A stretch of 64,000 nt of DNA. It comes from Nephromyces sp. MM_2019 (Eukaryota; Apicomplexa; Aconoidasida; Nephromycida). The translations under genes were made by a program, and so were the position numbers. The notes under the pieces were generated by a model. It made no database searches and had not been told where the DNA came from. It saw only the letters and a list, made by a program, of their open reading frames with translations. Below, piece after piece: positions 38,400-49,920 of this stretch. The stretch is from the NCBI GenBank assembly GCA_015657535.1, contig JADHZB010001978.1, positions 24,088-88,087 on the forward strand, read 5' to 3'. Every line of letters starts with the position of its first letter. Within the stretch, counting starts at the first letter, position 1.

Positions 38400-40200
38400 T
38401 TAGAAGCCTTATATATTGTTTTGGTTTCAGCCCACGGATTGTGGACTCCTGCGGATATGCTTTATTTTGCTAAGCCCGACGCTATTGTTACATGCGGCGG
38501 ATGTTTAGACCAGAACATGAATAGCTGCAGTGCCCTTTCGATACCTGCTATGAGAACAATTGCGATAAACAAGACAACTGAAATGCTTAAAAAACGTGCT
38601 TATGCAGCCATTCGTAGATGCAAATTCCTTTTTTCAGTATCCCTGACCAATTGCCGAGGCGAGAAAAGGATGTACCCACGTATATTTGCGATGATTTCTA
38701 CGCAACTTGTGTCCAACCTCTTGTAATTTATCAGTGGTGACCTCAGCCAAAGAGGCATGAAGGCAGCGACTACCGGTGATAGTCGAGGCATTGACAAAGC
38801 TAGGCAAGAGGCCACCCATCGGCGTAACCAGAACGCTACTACAAAGTACAAAGCTACTGGCTCGCTTAGCTATGTAGCTATCTTCGATCGCTTTCAAAGG
38901 GGCTATGATGACCGGACATCTGCTGCCAATCTGGAAGCCATCGTAGTCACATGTCATCTTTTTTTTTTCCAGCCAGATTGTAGTTTGGCAGAAAAGATTT
39001 CGAAGTTCTTTGTATCATTTTTATCCGTATCTACCGAGGTGACATTTTCTTTTTAGTTAGTTTCATAACGATATTGCGTCAGCTCGGAAGTGGTTTCAGA
39101 TGTGCCCAATATTTTCCTGACAGCAGATAGCTACATGATGCCTGTGTTAAACAGAAGGTATTTCTATCGCTGTACTAAACTTTTCCGTTTTTCATTTTAA
39201 TTAGCAGATGCAGGGCCCCAAGTTAAGCAGCAGCTAGACAGTTTGCACGAAGGCAAAGCATGTTACTTTGCTGTGTTCGCCTTAACTTTCGATCACAAGA
39301 AATCATGGTGGTGAACCATATAGCAGAAACAGCTTTCAACATCCCTTCACACTCATGCTCGATATCAATTCTACCCGATACGATCGACAGGATAAAACGG
39401 AAAGAATCGCGCTAAACTGACCGCGAAGAATATGCTGGCGTTTAGAGCCAGGAAATCAGGAGGTTGCGATTAGAAAGCTTCCGTGAGTTTGATAGTACTT
39501 CCGCGACGCTGCTACTTTCATAACAGGCCGAGTATGACTTCTTGCAACTCGTGACGTAGCAAGGCATTCTAGCAAAATAATCACATTGCTGTTCATTTCA
39601 TATCCGATGGCTTTGGGTTGTCCCTTAACTGCGCCTCCACATATTATTTATGTGATGGCAGATCACACTGCCGCTTAGCTCAATTTTGCCGTTACTACGA
39701 TTCTGTTTCAATCGGCTCATAGCTTGCTGTGAACTTTCGGATATATTAACAGCTTTTACTTGCACCTTGTAACTAATTTAGGAAAAGCCTACTCTAGTGA
39801 GTGACTATTGCATTCCGTTTCTTACTCATGGAATGTGGACCTTGTGATCCCAGGAATGGTGACAACTTTAAATCTTTATGCCATTCTCTATAAATCGGGG
39901 GGAATCCAGGCCACTTACCCTGCCAGTAGTATTTAGAAGTGCTGATTTTCGGGCCTTCTTAAGTTAATATCAAATTTTCCTTTCGATAGCCCAGCCGCAG
40001 AAAAACTACGCCGCTTATTTATTTCACTACCAAATGGCCCTGCTCTAGTTTAGCGTTTCTAGGACAGAGATAGCTAATCCATCTATAGAATTTGTAATGG
40101 GATACATAATGGCGTTTTCTAGGCTGCCAGTTTCATTATGAAAAAGTCCCGAGAGACGCAGGAATGAGAGTCTACCAAGCTTCACTTCAGGAGCATGCCC
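38400..40200 (-). mobile_element. Degenerate Ty3/gypsy-like pol relic (RT-RH-IN order)
   Basis: Read on the minus strand, pieces of pol occur in canonical Ty3/gypsy order but in shifting frames with stops. At about 40190-40050: SFLRLSGLFHNETGS...DGLAISVLETLN, matching L..GFI..S.SP...DG..R.CVDYRxLN. At about 39870-39820: FLG...ISMSKKRNAIV, like FLGH..S..GI...K..AI. At about 39750-39570: SESSQQAMSRLKQ and GQPKAIGYEMNS, matching RNase H QQAF..LK and PIAYxSR. At 38957-38640: APLKAIEDSYIAKRASSF, TPMGGLLPSFV and TGSRCLHASLAEVTTDKL, matching the integrase core IPLK..tA...A..F....G.P..IVSD...FTS.FW..L. Near 38480: ACNNSV...RRSPQSVG, like AYNxS...YGRxP. The element is long dead. No LTRs identified. 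Confidence 0.6.
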
Positions 40201-40653
40201 TTACTTAGGTAACAAGCTTCATCATCTATGCTGTGCTATAAGCTAAACACTACGATTGCTTTCCTAATATTCTAGACAAAAACCAGATAGAGGCTAGTTC
40301 CGCATTTCATTTTAAGGGTAGAAGAGTACCCAGGCCTATGTGATGCTTTAAGAGAAAAGGTCTAACTAACGGGAGCAAAGCCGGATCAGCATGACCTTCA
40401 AAACTGCAGGCATCAGATGCGTAAGCCAAGCTTAATGGAAATAAGACGGCTCAATCCTGAGATAGGATTACACCTAATAAGATTCTTAAGAAGTAGAAGT
40501 TCGGGAAGATCCCTTGAAATTTGGCGTCTCGTTTGTGCAGCAAGAGTTATCATTTTCTCCTTATTAATATAAGATTCAACAGTTTATCTCAAACTTCGAC
40601 TATAGGCTCTTTAACTTGAACATTGTTCTTCTCGCCATTTTTCCTATTGAATT

Positions 40654-43600
40654 TTAGTCCCTTACATAGATAGCAACGCGTTCAAAAATGCTAAGCTTTT
40701 TCATAGCTTCTTTTTTCCTGAACTTGAAGTGTTGCATCAAGTGGTCAATTACTTGTAGCTCTTCTGGAATTTCAACCCCCCAGTGTGGCTTGTCAGGGTC
40801 CAACTCATTGCTGTCACATATGAATTGGGGGACTTCTGCTTCCACGACCTTAATATTCTGATATGTCCGAAAGAGCTTTTCAAGCATTTTGAGAATATAG
40901 TCTTTCTTCCTCATAAAAAAATCATTTAAGAGCAGGCGATGGTTTTGTAGTCGAAGAATCCGTAAGTCAGGCTTCCTACAGTCATCCAGCAAGTTTGTTA
41001 AAGTTTGGAGAAATATGGCTGTGGACTCTTTACTTGGCTGGATTAAAGATAGGTGTAGCTCTATTCCAATCAATTTGCTCCTCGCCTCGGAGTCCTCACA
41101 TACGGCGTTTAGCAGCGTAGAGTCCATACGAAGATTTCTTGAGCAGCAAAAGCCAAAATTTGGGCTCCTTTGCGGTGACAGAATAAAGCTATCAAAACTT
41201 TTAAGTAAGTTCAGAATTGTTGACTTAATAAACTGACTAAGTTCCTTAGAAGTTAAACCCTTAGGATAGCCATCAATTCTTAGGGAAGGAATAGCTACCT
41301 CATGAAATGTGTTTGCATTATTACTCGTACGAGTCACCGAGCCTGAGGTGAAAAATAAAGAAATTATAAACAAAATTGCATTGAATGGTGATAAAAAAAG
41401 CTTATTTGAAGCGCTAAGAAAGTAATCACCAAAACAAGTTTCCGAATAGGCTTAGAAAAAAAAACTTTTGCTGAGGGAAATTTATTGGTTAGGGTACTTC
41501 CAGATACTCTTCAAAAATATTACAGAAGCAAAATTCCCTATTATCCAAGCATAAGGAGCATAATCAATTGTACAGGAGAAGCACGAAAGCGAAGATTCGC
41601 CAGCCAGTAAGCCGATTACTGCACCGAAAAAAAAACCGCTTTCAACACACAGTATGAAATTTATTTGGTCTCATGCACATGATTTCAAATAAGTATAACG
41701 TGAGTCAAAAATCCTGAGACTATAATGCTGCACAGTACCATCGAAGCAATGATACTACCGCAACTAATCCTAAGGAAATGAAACAAAAAAATTGCTGGCA
41801 CAATTATTTGGATATCTTGGGATGTTTGGATAAAAAATGAGCCTGAATAACGTGATTATCTTGCATAAAATATCCATAACTTCGAGAATTTTTAAACAGG
41901 CCGAAAAATTAGCTGCAGTCACACGATAGTCTATTGATTACTAAAAAAATAACGCTTACAAACTATTTTTGGCATCAGCAAATTGTAAGCAAAGTTTGCA
42001 TTTAAGCATACTAATTCTATCAGAATCAATGTATATTCTTATAGGAAGATGCACTAGCTTATACCAGCAAAACAACTCAATATTTTTACACCTTCAAAAG
42101 GCATATTTGAAAATTTGATAGGATGCGTCATTTGAGAAAGAATTGGCTTATTCTTTGGGTTGGATTTTCGCAAGTTTATTTTTAACCCTATCTTTTTTTC
42201 AAGAGTGACATATATATTTTATCATATAAAAAAAAGCAAGCTTGATGCAGAAATGACAGTAAAGACAATTGATGATCCAAGGATTGGCTCTACCGTTTAG
42301 TAGTAATTTTTTTAAAAGAAAAAGTTCAAAAGCAACATGAAAGTCCTTTTTTCCCTTACGAAAAGTTTCTTAGGCACTACTGAGCCCAAATTTTTTATTT
42401 TCAGCACGCAGGTTTGACCAGAATCAAGATGGGTACTTTATCAGAGCCAAGTTGAAGGTATAAATCATGCCGAAAGCTTACCTGTATGAAAATCTGGAAT
42501 AGGCCCTTCTACATCAATGTTCTTTGTGCCACCACAAGTTTCAAGGGCCAATGTATCAAGTTTTTCCATATCTTCCTCAAGGTTGCAATTAGATTTTCCT
42601 ATTTTGCTCGCAAAGTTTGGAACTTCAGCTTTATCCAACATATTAAAATTCGTCATCAGTGCGCTTTCATCTTTACCAAATACCTTCTCACTATCACTGT
42701 GGCATTCCCATGGGTTTATGCATTTATTTCGCAGTACTTCTTGTTTATCGTTAAGTTTATTCGCAGCACCTAATAAAGCTACCCACTTATTTTTCATATC
42801 CCTCCCTTTCCGCTTCCTCAATTCATATTTATTTTTCACTGCCGGTACAATGAAAGACCCTTCACCTAGCACCGAGCTCTTGCAAGCTTCTCCCTGTGGC
42901 GCGGGTAAAACAGAGGTTATACTTGGCCCTCCTATTAAAGCCCCCTTAGATAGGTTCCGCTCTGAATTAGTAAACTTTGGCCTATTTCTCGTAAAAGACA
43001 TGCAAATTCCCTGTAGCAACTCATCACTACGAGTTCCACCGCGTAAGAATTTGAACGCTTTCTGGGCTTCACGAAGACGCCACGAGAGCTCGGTATCGAA
43101 AAAGCGATGTGATCCTTCCCAATTTTTTTGATAATGCCTTTTAAGCGTATTATAGCTCTGATTGTACCAAAGTGCATAGTCCTGTTGCATAGGCTGCAGC
43201 CCTTGTATCGAATTATTTTTGCCTTCTATTGATCGATAGACTGGTGTTCTGTGAACATATGGCCATTTTTTCCTGATACCATGTGGATCTTGTATGCTAT
43301 AATTCTCACTCTGGTGATCTTCTATTTCCTTGTCTTCAACTATCTCCTCAGAATTTCCGGTCTCCCCTACTAGAATCTGCTGCTTAGTATATTCTAAGGA
43401 ATACTGGCAGTACGCAGTAACCGTTTCACTGCTACCTCTACTACAAACAAATTTGAAATGTCTCATCAAGCATTTATGTATAGTGGGATTGAATTTGTAG
43501 AAATCTATGTTTAGCTTGCGAAGGCTTTGAAATACAATCTTCTTTCCGCGATATTCTTTGAGGAAGTCATTGCAGCTTGAGTTATAAAACAGTTTCATCT

Positions 43601-46600
43601 CGCGAAGTTCTTTGCATATAGCAGGCAGAATGTTGTTGTATGCCATAGCTGAACCTTCTTCGAAATTTGTGAGGATGAAGTAGTCAACCAAGAATCTGCA
43701 GTTCGGATAGAAATGCACAAGGTCATTCAAATAGGAGAGCACCGTATGAGGAACCCTTCCCCAGGAACCAAACACAATTGTTATACTTTCTATGGGGTAA
43801 AGGAATGAGCTCGGGGACCAGCTGGTATACTCCTGCAGTGCGGAGATAAAAGAAAGTAAAGAGTGCTCCAAGATGGAGAGATGCTTCAAGGAGGGCAAGG
43901 AGATGAGCGCATTAAACACCTGGCGGTCCGACAGTAAGGGAGTCTGTAAGTATACCCTGGCCAGCATAGGCATTTGGCTTAGTAGCTTCAGGAAATCGTT
44001 TATCTGAGGGGCCTCAATCTGCTCTAGTGCATTTCCTAAAGAAAAAAAACCAAATAGCACTGCGAGCAATGATATGAAAGTATTTTTTAACGTATAAGAC
44101 GTGCACGTATTATATGGAAAATCCTGAGAAAGGGTTGATACAGACCAAGTGAATAGTACCATATCCATGTACATAGCTCGTTCATACTGTAAGTTTGTAA
44201 TGACAGGGAAATAAACTTCTAAAAAAATATACAGGAAATGAAGAGAGCATGCTAAAAGAATTTCCAGGTTAATCTAGCATAACATGAAACTCTGGAAAAG
44301 CGCCGCATCAGGCTTGCCATTTATTTGATACAGCATTGAATATTACCCTTTTCAGCTAATCTCATGCATGAAAAGAATTATTTAGGCAACTTATTACAAA
44401 AACATATGCGGAAAGTGGGAGCGTTGTACGCAAGTGAGCAGCTTACAGAATACTGCAATAAACAAGGGCACACAGATAAGCGAAGAAGCAATATTCGCAT
44501 GTCCCAAAAGTAGGTCATAATCTTTTGGACAGTTATAGAAGAATCAGTTGGTACGTTAATTCCATGCGGTAGATATAATAAGGAGGCAATAATAACAGTA
44601 ACTGAGTTTACCGCGTAAAAGAAAAAGCACAATGATAAAATTTGCCGTAGTAGCTAAAACCTGTATTCAGCTTTGAGGTAACAATGGTAAGCATAAGATT
44701 ACCTCCCACCTAAAAAATTTCGCTTACCCGAATAGAACCAAGTCGGCTCGCAAGCAATGTTCAGCTCTTCACACTTTGGAAAAGTACACTGAGATAAAAT
44801 GTGCATCCAGTCTACTATCTGACATCCATGAAGAAAAAGTACCTTAAGTGAGCTGAATTGTAGAGGTAATATCGTGAAAGGCCTAGGAGCAAGAAGAGAT
44901 ATGGCGCGCGTTATGACATTAGTTCTACCTTTCCTATATTTAGTGGTATTACCAACATAAAACACGTCATCATTGAATCCTTGGGAGAATGGGGTATCCA
45001 TGGTGTTATCTATCCAAGAAGAGACGGAGAGTTTAGTATCGCTAAAAGCTGCATCCGGTAGAGTTCTTGGAAAGACTTCTTCCCGTGCAGGCTCTCCAGT
45101 AGCCTGAGGATCATCTGCTAAGCTTGAATCACTTTTGTTAGGCTTTTGGGACTTAGAAAAATAGGGATCCGTAATGCTAGCAAAGGGTTTGCAAGGGAGG
45201 CTAGAGCCTGATGCAGATTGCCCTTTTTGTGCTACAACTTCTGCTAATTTTTCGGTGCATGGTTCTATGAGCGAATATGAGGTGGAGCTATTGCTATCTT
45301 CATGTTGCTCCAGAACACAGCTGCTATCACGCTGTGCTGGGGCAGCGAAACAGGAGGGGAGATCTTTAGAAGTTTTCATCCCCTCCGCTGTAGAACTAAG
45401 TGGCTCTCCCTGATCCTGTGAAAGTGAGGCCACACGGGACTCACCTGAAGGGAGAGAGCAGCTACTTGATAACTTTCCATTGTGCTTTGTTTTTTCATGG
45501 TGTACCGGCTGTCCTCTGTAGGCACGATCATCCGAACGTTCATAGTCAAAAATACACGAAGGCTGGAAGGGTATCAATCGTGCTGTTTCATTAACGCCAG
45601 AGGAGCAACTCGCGCAGTCATTCTTGAGCGATACTGGTGGCCGTGAAATTTCCTGGTGGCAGCTAAGAGCTTGAGATCCCTCATTGCTTTCTGCATGCGA
45701 TGGAGTACTTTCAAAAGTAATCTTGCTATGCGGTGATTCTATTGTTGCTTCGGATAGTTCCTCAAAAATAGGATTAAGCAAGCTGCTTTCGACTGCAGAA
45801 TTGAAAGGGTGTTTCATACCTTCTTTCTTTCCTCCTGTTATGCCATACCCATCCTGCGCAGTCCAAGATACCTTACTGCCTGACCTGCTTCTGTGCTGCT
45901 TATAAAAATGTTTGGCATTCTTGGCACACGCACTAGATATTTCCCTGCTTACCTTAGCGCTGTTGAAGCTACTATCTCTAGCTTGGGAATCCCAATTCGG
46001 AAAATTCTGCTCATTTTCCCGTGCCGCTACACGGGACTCATTTTCAGCCTCGGAAGTGATAAAAGGGTATGTCGGACACTTAGGGGAAGTAGAAAGTCTG
46101 GCACTATCAAACTCCTTTTTCCGGTTGCCGGGCCAACCATCATTTGCGTCACTAGAAAGCAATGGAGTTTTTCCAGTATTTATTTTCCTTTCATGGTTTA
46201 GGGGAATCCCGTTGCTGTCAGAGAGGTGATGTTCCCTGTTCGCTGTTTTGACGCTACCCTGTCTGCAGTGATAGCTAGCTCTATCACCCGATCTCAAATT
46301 CTCATCATCAAAGCTACCCTCCTTATATGCACTTGTTTGTGAAAACGGCCTGTCCATAGTCCTCCCGGTAGCAGGAGTGGTTTTAGATGTTTCTGCTTCA
46401 TCTTCAGTAAGCCCCCCAAGGCTCCCTTCAGCACTAAGCCCTACAAGCGACTTTAAGCTAAGCGTCTGTGGATATAGATAGTGTGCAAACAACGGTGTAA
46501 GCGTATGATCACTTGGGCTAGTGATCTTAATGGTAACTAGAGTAGTATTATGTGTATATATGAGTTTAGAGAGGCTTCTATAAGGGCACACCCTGGAAGC

Positions 46601-46909
46601 CTCTTTGCTTATGACTAGATTTTCTAAGAATCCCTTTGTAGAGGAAGTAAGTTGCTTCCATATTATCGGGCTTGGATGAAGGCATAGATGCTGGAAAGAA
46701 GAGGGTGGAGGATTAAGGTGAAGGTATTTGCACCTATTTAACGAGTATATATTTTTCGTTCGCCTCCCAAGGCTGACTGAAATTAATCTCAAGGTCAATA
46801 CCTCATCGCAGGGCAGGAAGGAGAGTACGTTGGACAGCAGCTCAGCTTGGAGGCCTTCCAAATAAGATGGAGGAGGGCAAGGAAGAGGGATCTTCTCTTG
46901 CTTATCCAT
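40654..46909 (-). CDS. F-box protein, 3 exons, about 1474 residues
   Basis: Exons 46909-44728, 44035-42482 and 41342-40654 join at phase 1 twice with strong GTAAGC donors, giving 4425 bases to a TAA. Residues about 15-60 form an F-box (PSYLEGLQAELLSNVLSFLP, then CDEVLTLRLISVSLGRR). This is the Skp1-binding motif of SCF ubiquitin ligases. It is followed by leucine-patterned segments (LENLVISKEA, LSKLIYTHNTTLVTIKITS) compatible with irregular leucine-rich repeats, then about 400 Ser-rich disordered residues. Leucine-patterned segments resume at the end of exon 1 and in exon 2 (LPLQFSSLKVLFLHGCQIVD; LPSLKHLSILEHSLLSFI; LRKLNIDFYKF). Exon 3 (LRILRLQNHRLLLNDFF...) looks like more repeats. The GTG-initiated extension upstream is ignored. 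A possible GTAAGG donor 11 bases before the stop means a further exon cannot be fully excluded. The substrate is unknown. Confidence 0.7.
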
Positions 46910-47599
46910 TGTATTATAAGGAGGCAGCCGAAACCAGATTTTGCCACGCAACTTGGATTTCACGATTAACTATACCAAAAAAAATATTAATTATGTAAAA
47001 GTTCCCTTGGGCTCGATGGGCTTTGTGTTGCTTCGAGAAAGTAGGATGGATTGAAAGCATCTTTTAACCTGCGAGATGATAAAAGCACGCTCTTTTATGT
47101 GAGAAAGCTTTTTTCTCTCATTTCTTCATGTCATTGCTCCCAAGGTTCCCAAAATTTGCTACGAATAAGCTTCATGTTATTTTTTCCCTTGCAATGTCAC
47201 ATGCATCCCCGTTACTCAGTATGTCATAAAATTAGTGTATTTTTCGATATTGCCTCATCCATCTTAAGGATGCGTGAAAACTCTATTTTCAATTCTACGA
47301 GGAAAACGCAGCCTGTGCTGTGATATAAAAAGAAACTAGCTCATCGATATTCTTATTCTTCTGGTTTGCTCAGCTAAGGTAACATCAATTTAGCTTATAC
47401 CTAAGTTTACTTTAGATTGATTAACCGCTTAGCATTCGACTCTTTAAATTCTCCCTTATAAGCGGAAGATAAGCTTTTAGTTATTAATATATTTACTATG
47501 CACAGCTTTCCCTTGGCAACACAGTGGTTGATACCTAGATGTATGAAAAACTTGAAAAATAGTACCTTTTGGGCGCTACTCAGAAGTTCAAGCATTGCA

Positions 47600-48130
47600 T
47601 TAGCCCGGTTACTCATTGTTGCGACTTGCAACATATGAGTTTACTAGTTCCATCACAGCCGCCGGTGCTATGCACCTTCAGTTACTATACAGCACTCTGG
47701 GAAATATCGTGGAAATGTCACCCAATAAAAAGATGTCGCTTGAACAAGCTTATGAGCAGCATAGTAAATGCAAATTTTCGGTACCAAAATTAGAGAAGAT
47801 ATAGTAGCCCAGACGCTTTAACATCCAAATAGTCTCGGCTGTTTCAATGCCGAAATTTTTACCCAATTTAGGTCATGCTAATTCTTCTTTTTGCATACGG
47901 TTCGTCTACTTGGTACTGGATAAGAAAATTTCACTCCCATAATTTATCTTATATGGAACTAATTTTCTCGCTATTTTTAAATCAGCGTGCCTCTTATACG
48001 GTAGGCTTAGCTTATCCAGTTCAAATTTATATATGTGAGGGCATGATTTTGCTTCGATTATACTTGTCGTACAGAAAAGCTTCGCCACTTAAGTATGCAA
48101 GCATATTTGAATAGTAGCAACCTGTAAATT
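47600..48130 (+). mobile_element. Possible Ty3/gypsy-like relic, plus strand
   Basis: The 62-codon ORF at 47616-47804 ends SLEQAYEQHSKCKFSVPKLE, resembling the KCxF...EFLG segment after the RT active site. The 79-codon ORF at 47875-48114 ends YICEGMILLRLYLSYRK, resembling the DGxLL...RLYVP region before integrase. The two are closer together than in an intact element, implying a deletion. Weak match. Confidence 0.3.
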
Positions 48131-48599
48131 TAGTGTTCTGACTTGGATTTGCTAGGAATTTAGGCTTGTATTACCTTAAGTAAGCAGCAGATCTTTTACT
48201 TACATCCTTCCGTAATCTTTGACCTCAATCTTTAAAAATGACATGATAACAGCGCTTACTAAAATTCACTCGTATGCCAATAACTTTTGTGAGCTTACAT
48301 TTAACAATGTGAACTTCTTGGAACAGGTGCCTCTTTGTTTCCTGACAGCTTGAATTTTAGGTTTTTCATTCTTGTTTTTTAACTCTAACGCTAAGAACTA
48401 GAAGTTTTCCTAGAGCATGGAGGGAAAGTAGCTCCAACTGTTTAAGAGAAGATTCAACCTACTGGAAGAGATATTTGCATATATCATGCTGGAAGCTCTA
48501 CACGTTGGCTCTCGGCGAACTTGTGCATGCTTGATAGCGCGCCGGATACCGGCTGTTACCATGCATATCTGAGCTCTCAGCGACGCTCAAAAATCACTT

Positions 48600-49440
48600 T
48601 GTAGGAATTCTCTTATGGAGGGTTCCCTGGACTTTTAGGGACAACTTGATATGCGTATCACATGAGGTTTGGAAATATATTAATTAGGCTGGGGAATAAT
48701 ATTGGAATTTAGCTCTCAAAAAGCTAAATTCACAAAACGTAAGAGCGGACTGGTAGTAGCAAACAGGCACGCTGGTTCATCCTTTGGCTCCTGACTAAGC
48801 CCAACACGCATGGAAATAGGCACATGCGTAACCGCTTTGATGATTTCCAAAACACACCCCTTGCTCACCTAGCAAAGAACGCATAGGTATGATAGCTTCT
48901 GCAAGGGAAGTTCAAGTGGCTTATCGAAGTTGGAAACTTGACAATTGCCAATACTGGCCGTGTACCTGTGAAGCTATCGTACTAACTCAGGCGGCGGAAA
49001 TCGGCGTTTCCGGGGACCCGCAGCTATACCTACCAAGATATGCATGACGATTCCACCGGGGCGCCAGCCTACCGGTGATCCGTGTATGGCCGTCGGTAGT
49101 ATGCGCCGCGCTGCAAAGCACCAACATTTCGTTAGTGAATCTCTTCACCCCTGTGACCTACGAGAATAATATCATTGAACCTACTTAGCAGCTGTGGAGC
49201 CTGTAGCCGCTGTATAAAAGGGTAAGCGCTGGTTGGAGAAGTCAGTGCAAGTCAGCAATTAAGCCTTTTCTGCCCCATATATGACTATGTGAAAAATTCT
49301 ATTAGAAGCAAGTGTGCTCGTACTCTTGTAGGTCGAAGTAAGTTACATTTTCCATCTGAAGCTCTTCAAGGTCTGGAGTTAAGCAGTCGCCCAAGTACTT
49401 GAAGCAATTATAGCGAGAAAGAACAGCCTCCAATAGCTTG
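48600..49440 (-). mobile_element. Degenerate Ty3/gypsy-like pol relic, minus strand
   Basis: Minus-strand pieces in shifting frames. 49409-49371: CFKYLGDCLTPD, matching VKYLGHxLTPDG after the reverse transcriptase active site. About 48950-48880: VSNFDKPLELPLQ, like RNase H DFDKPFxLxTD. About 48830-48725: THVPISMRVGLSQEPKDEP, like integrase (L/I)P..LR..L.QE.HD.P. About 48710-48610: FQYYSPA, SCDTHIK and TLHKRIPT, like FYWP.M...SCD.CQ..K and LxPLPIPT. Order RT-RH-IN agrees. The match is by eye to family consensus. It abuts the 3' end of the next minus-strand gene. Confidence 0.5.
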
Positions 49441-49920
49441 ACTAACTTCTATCTACCCAACAAACACCTATTTAGATAGCAAGTTATCAGTTCATACGCA
49501 CTGCAAAACATTCTAATAAGTTACCGCAATCCCTCACGCTTTATATCTCCAGATTCGATGTATTCCAGTAGAGCATGCTGGGTCGTATCACCAACGGTGT
49601 GTGCAATAAACCTCTTCGCAGAAGTGCATTCAAATGAAATACTGTCCTGTTTCTATTCACGCCCAGTGCATCAAGTTACGAATCTATTGTCGCATCCCAG
49701 CAAGGTAACTTATAGAAGATAGCTACATGCTAGCGCATGGATCTAAATGGACGATGTTCGCAAGATCTTCGGCTCCGCAGAAGTTTACTCCATTCTTTAA
49801 CTAGTACATAGAGCTAGAGTTTCCACTAAATAAGCATCACTGCACTGTATGCAAAACTATTAGATAGATCAATAATGCTACAAAGTATACAGTTTCAAGC
49901 GCTCCACTGTATTAGAATGA

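Noticed and set aside
42486..43177. Plus-strand ORFs of 95 and 204 codons and a further 80-codon minus-strand ORF
   Set aside because: Alternate-frame shadows of exon 2 of the F-box gene, which is the open, splice-consistent frame.
44378..44632. 84-codon minus-strand ORF
   Set aside because: Lies within the intron between F-box exons 1 and 2, which are in phase without it.
45174..46229. Several plus-strand ORFs of 64-105 codons
   Set aside because: Antisense shadows of the disordered part of F-box exon 1.
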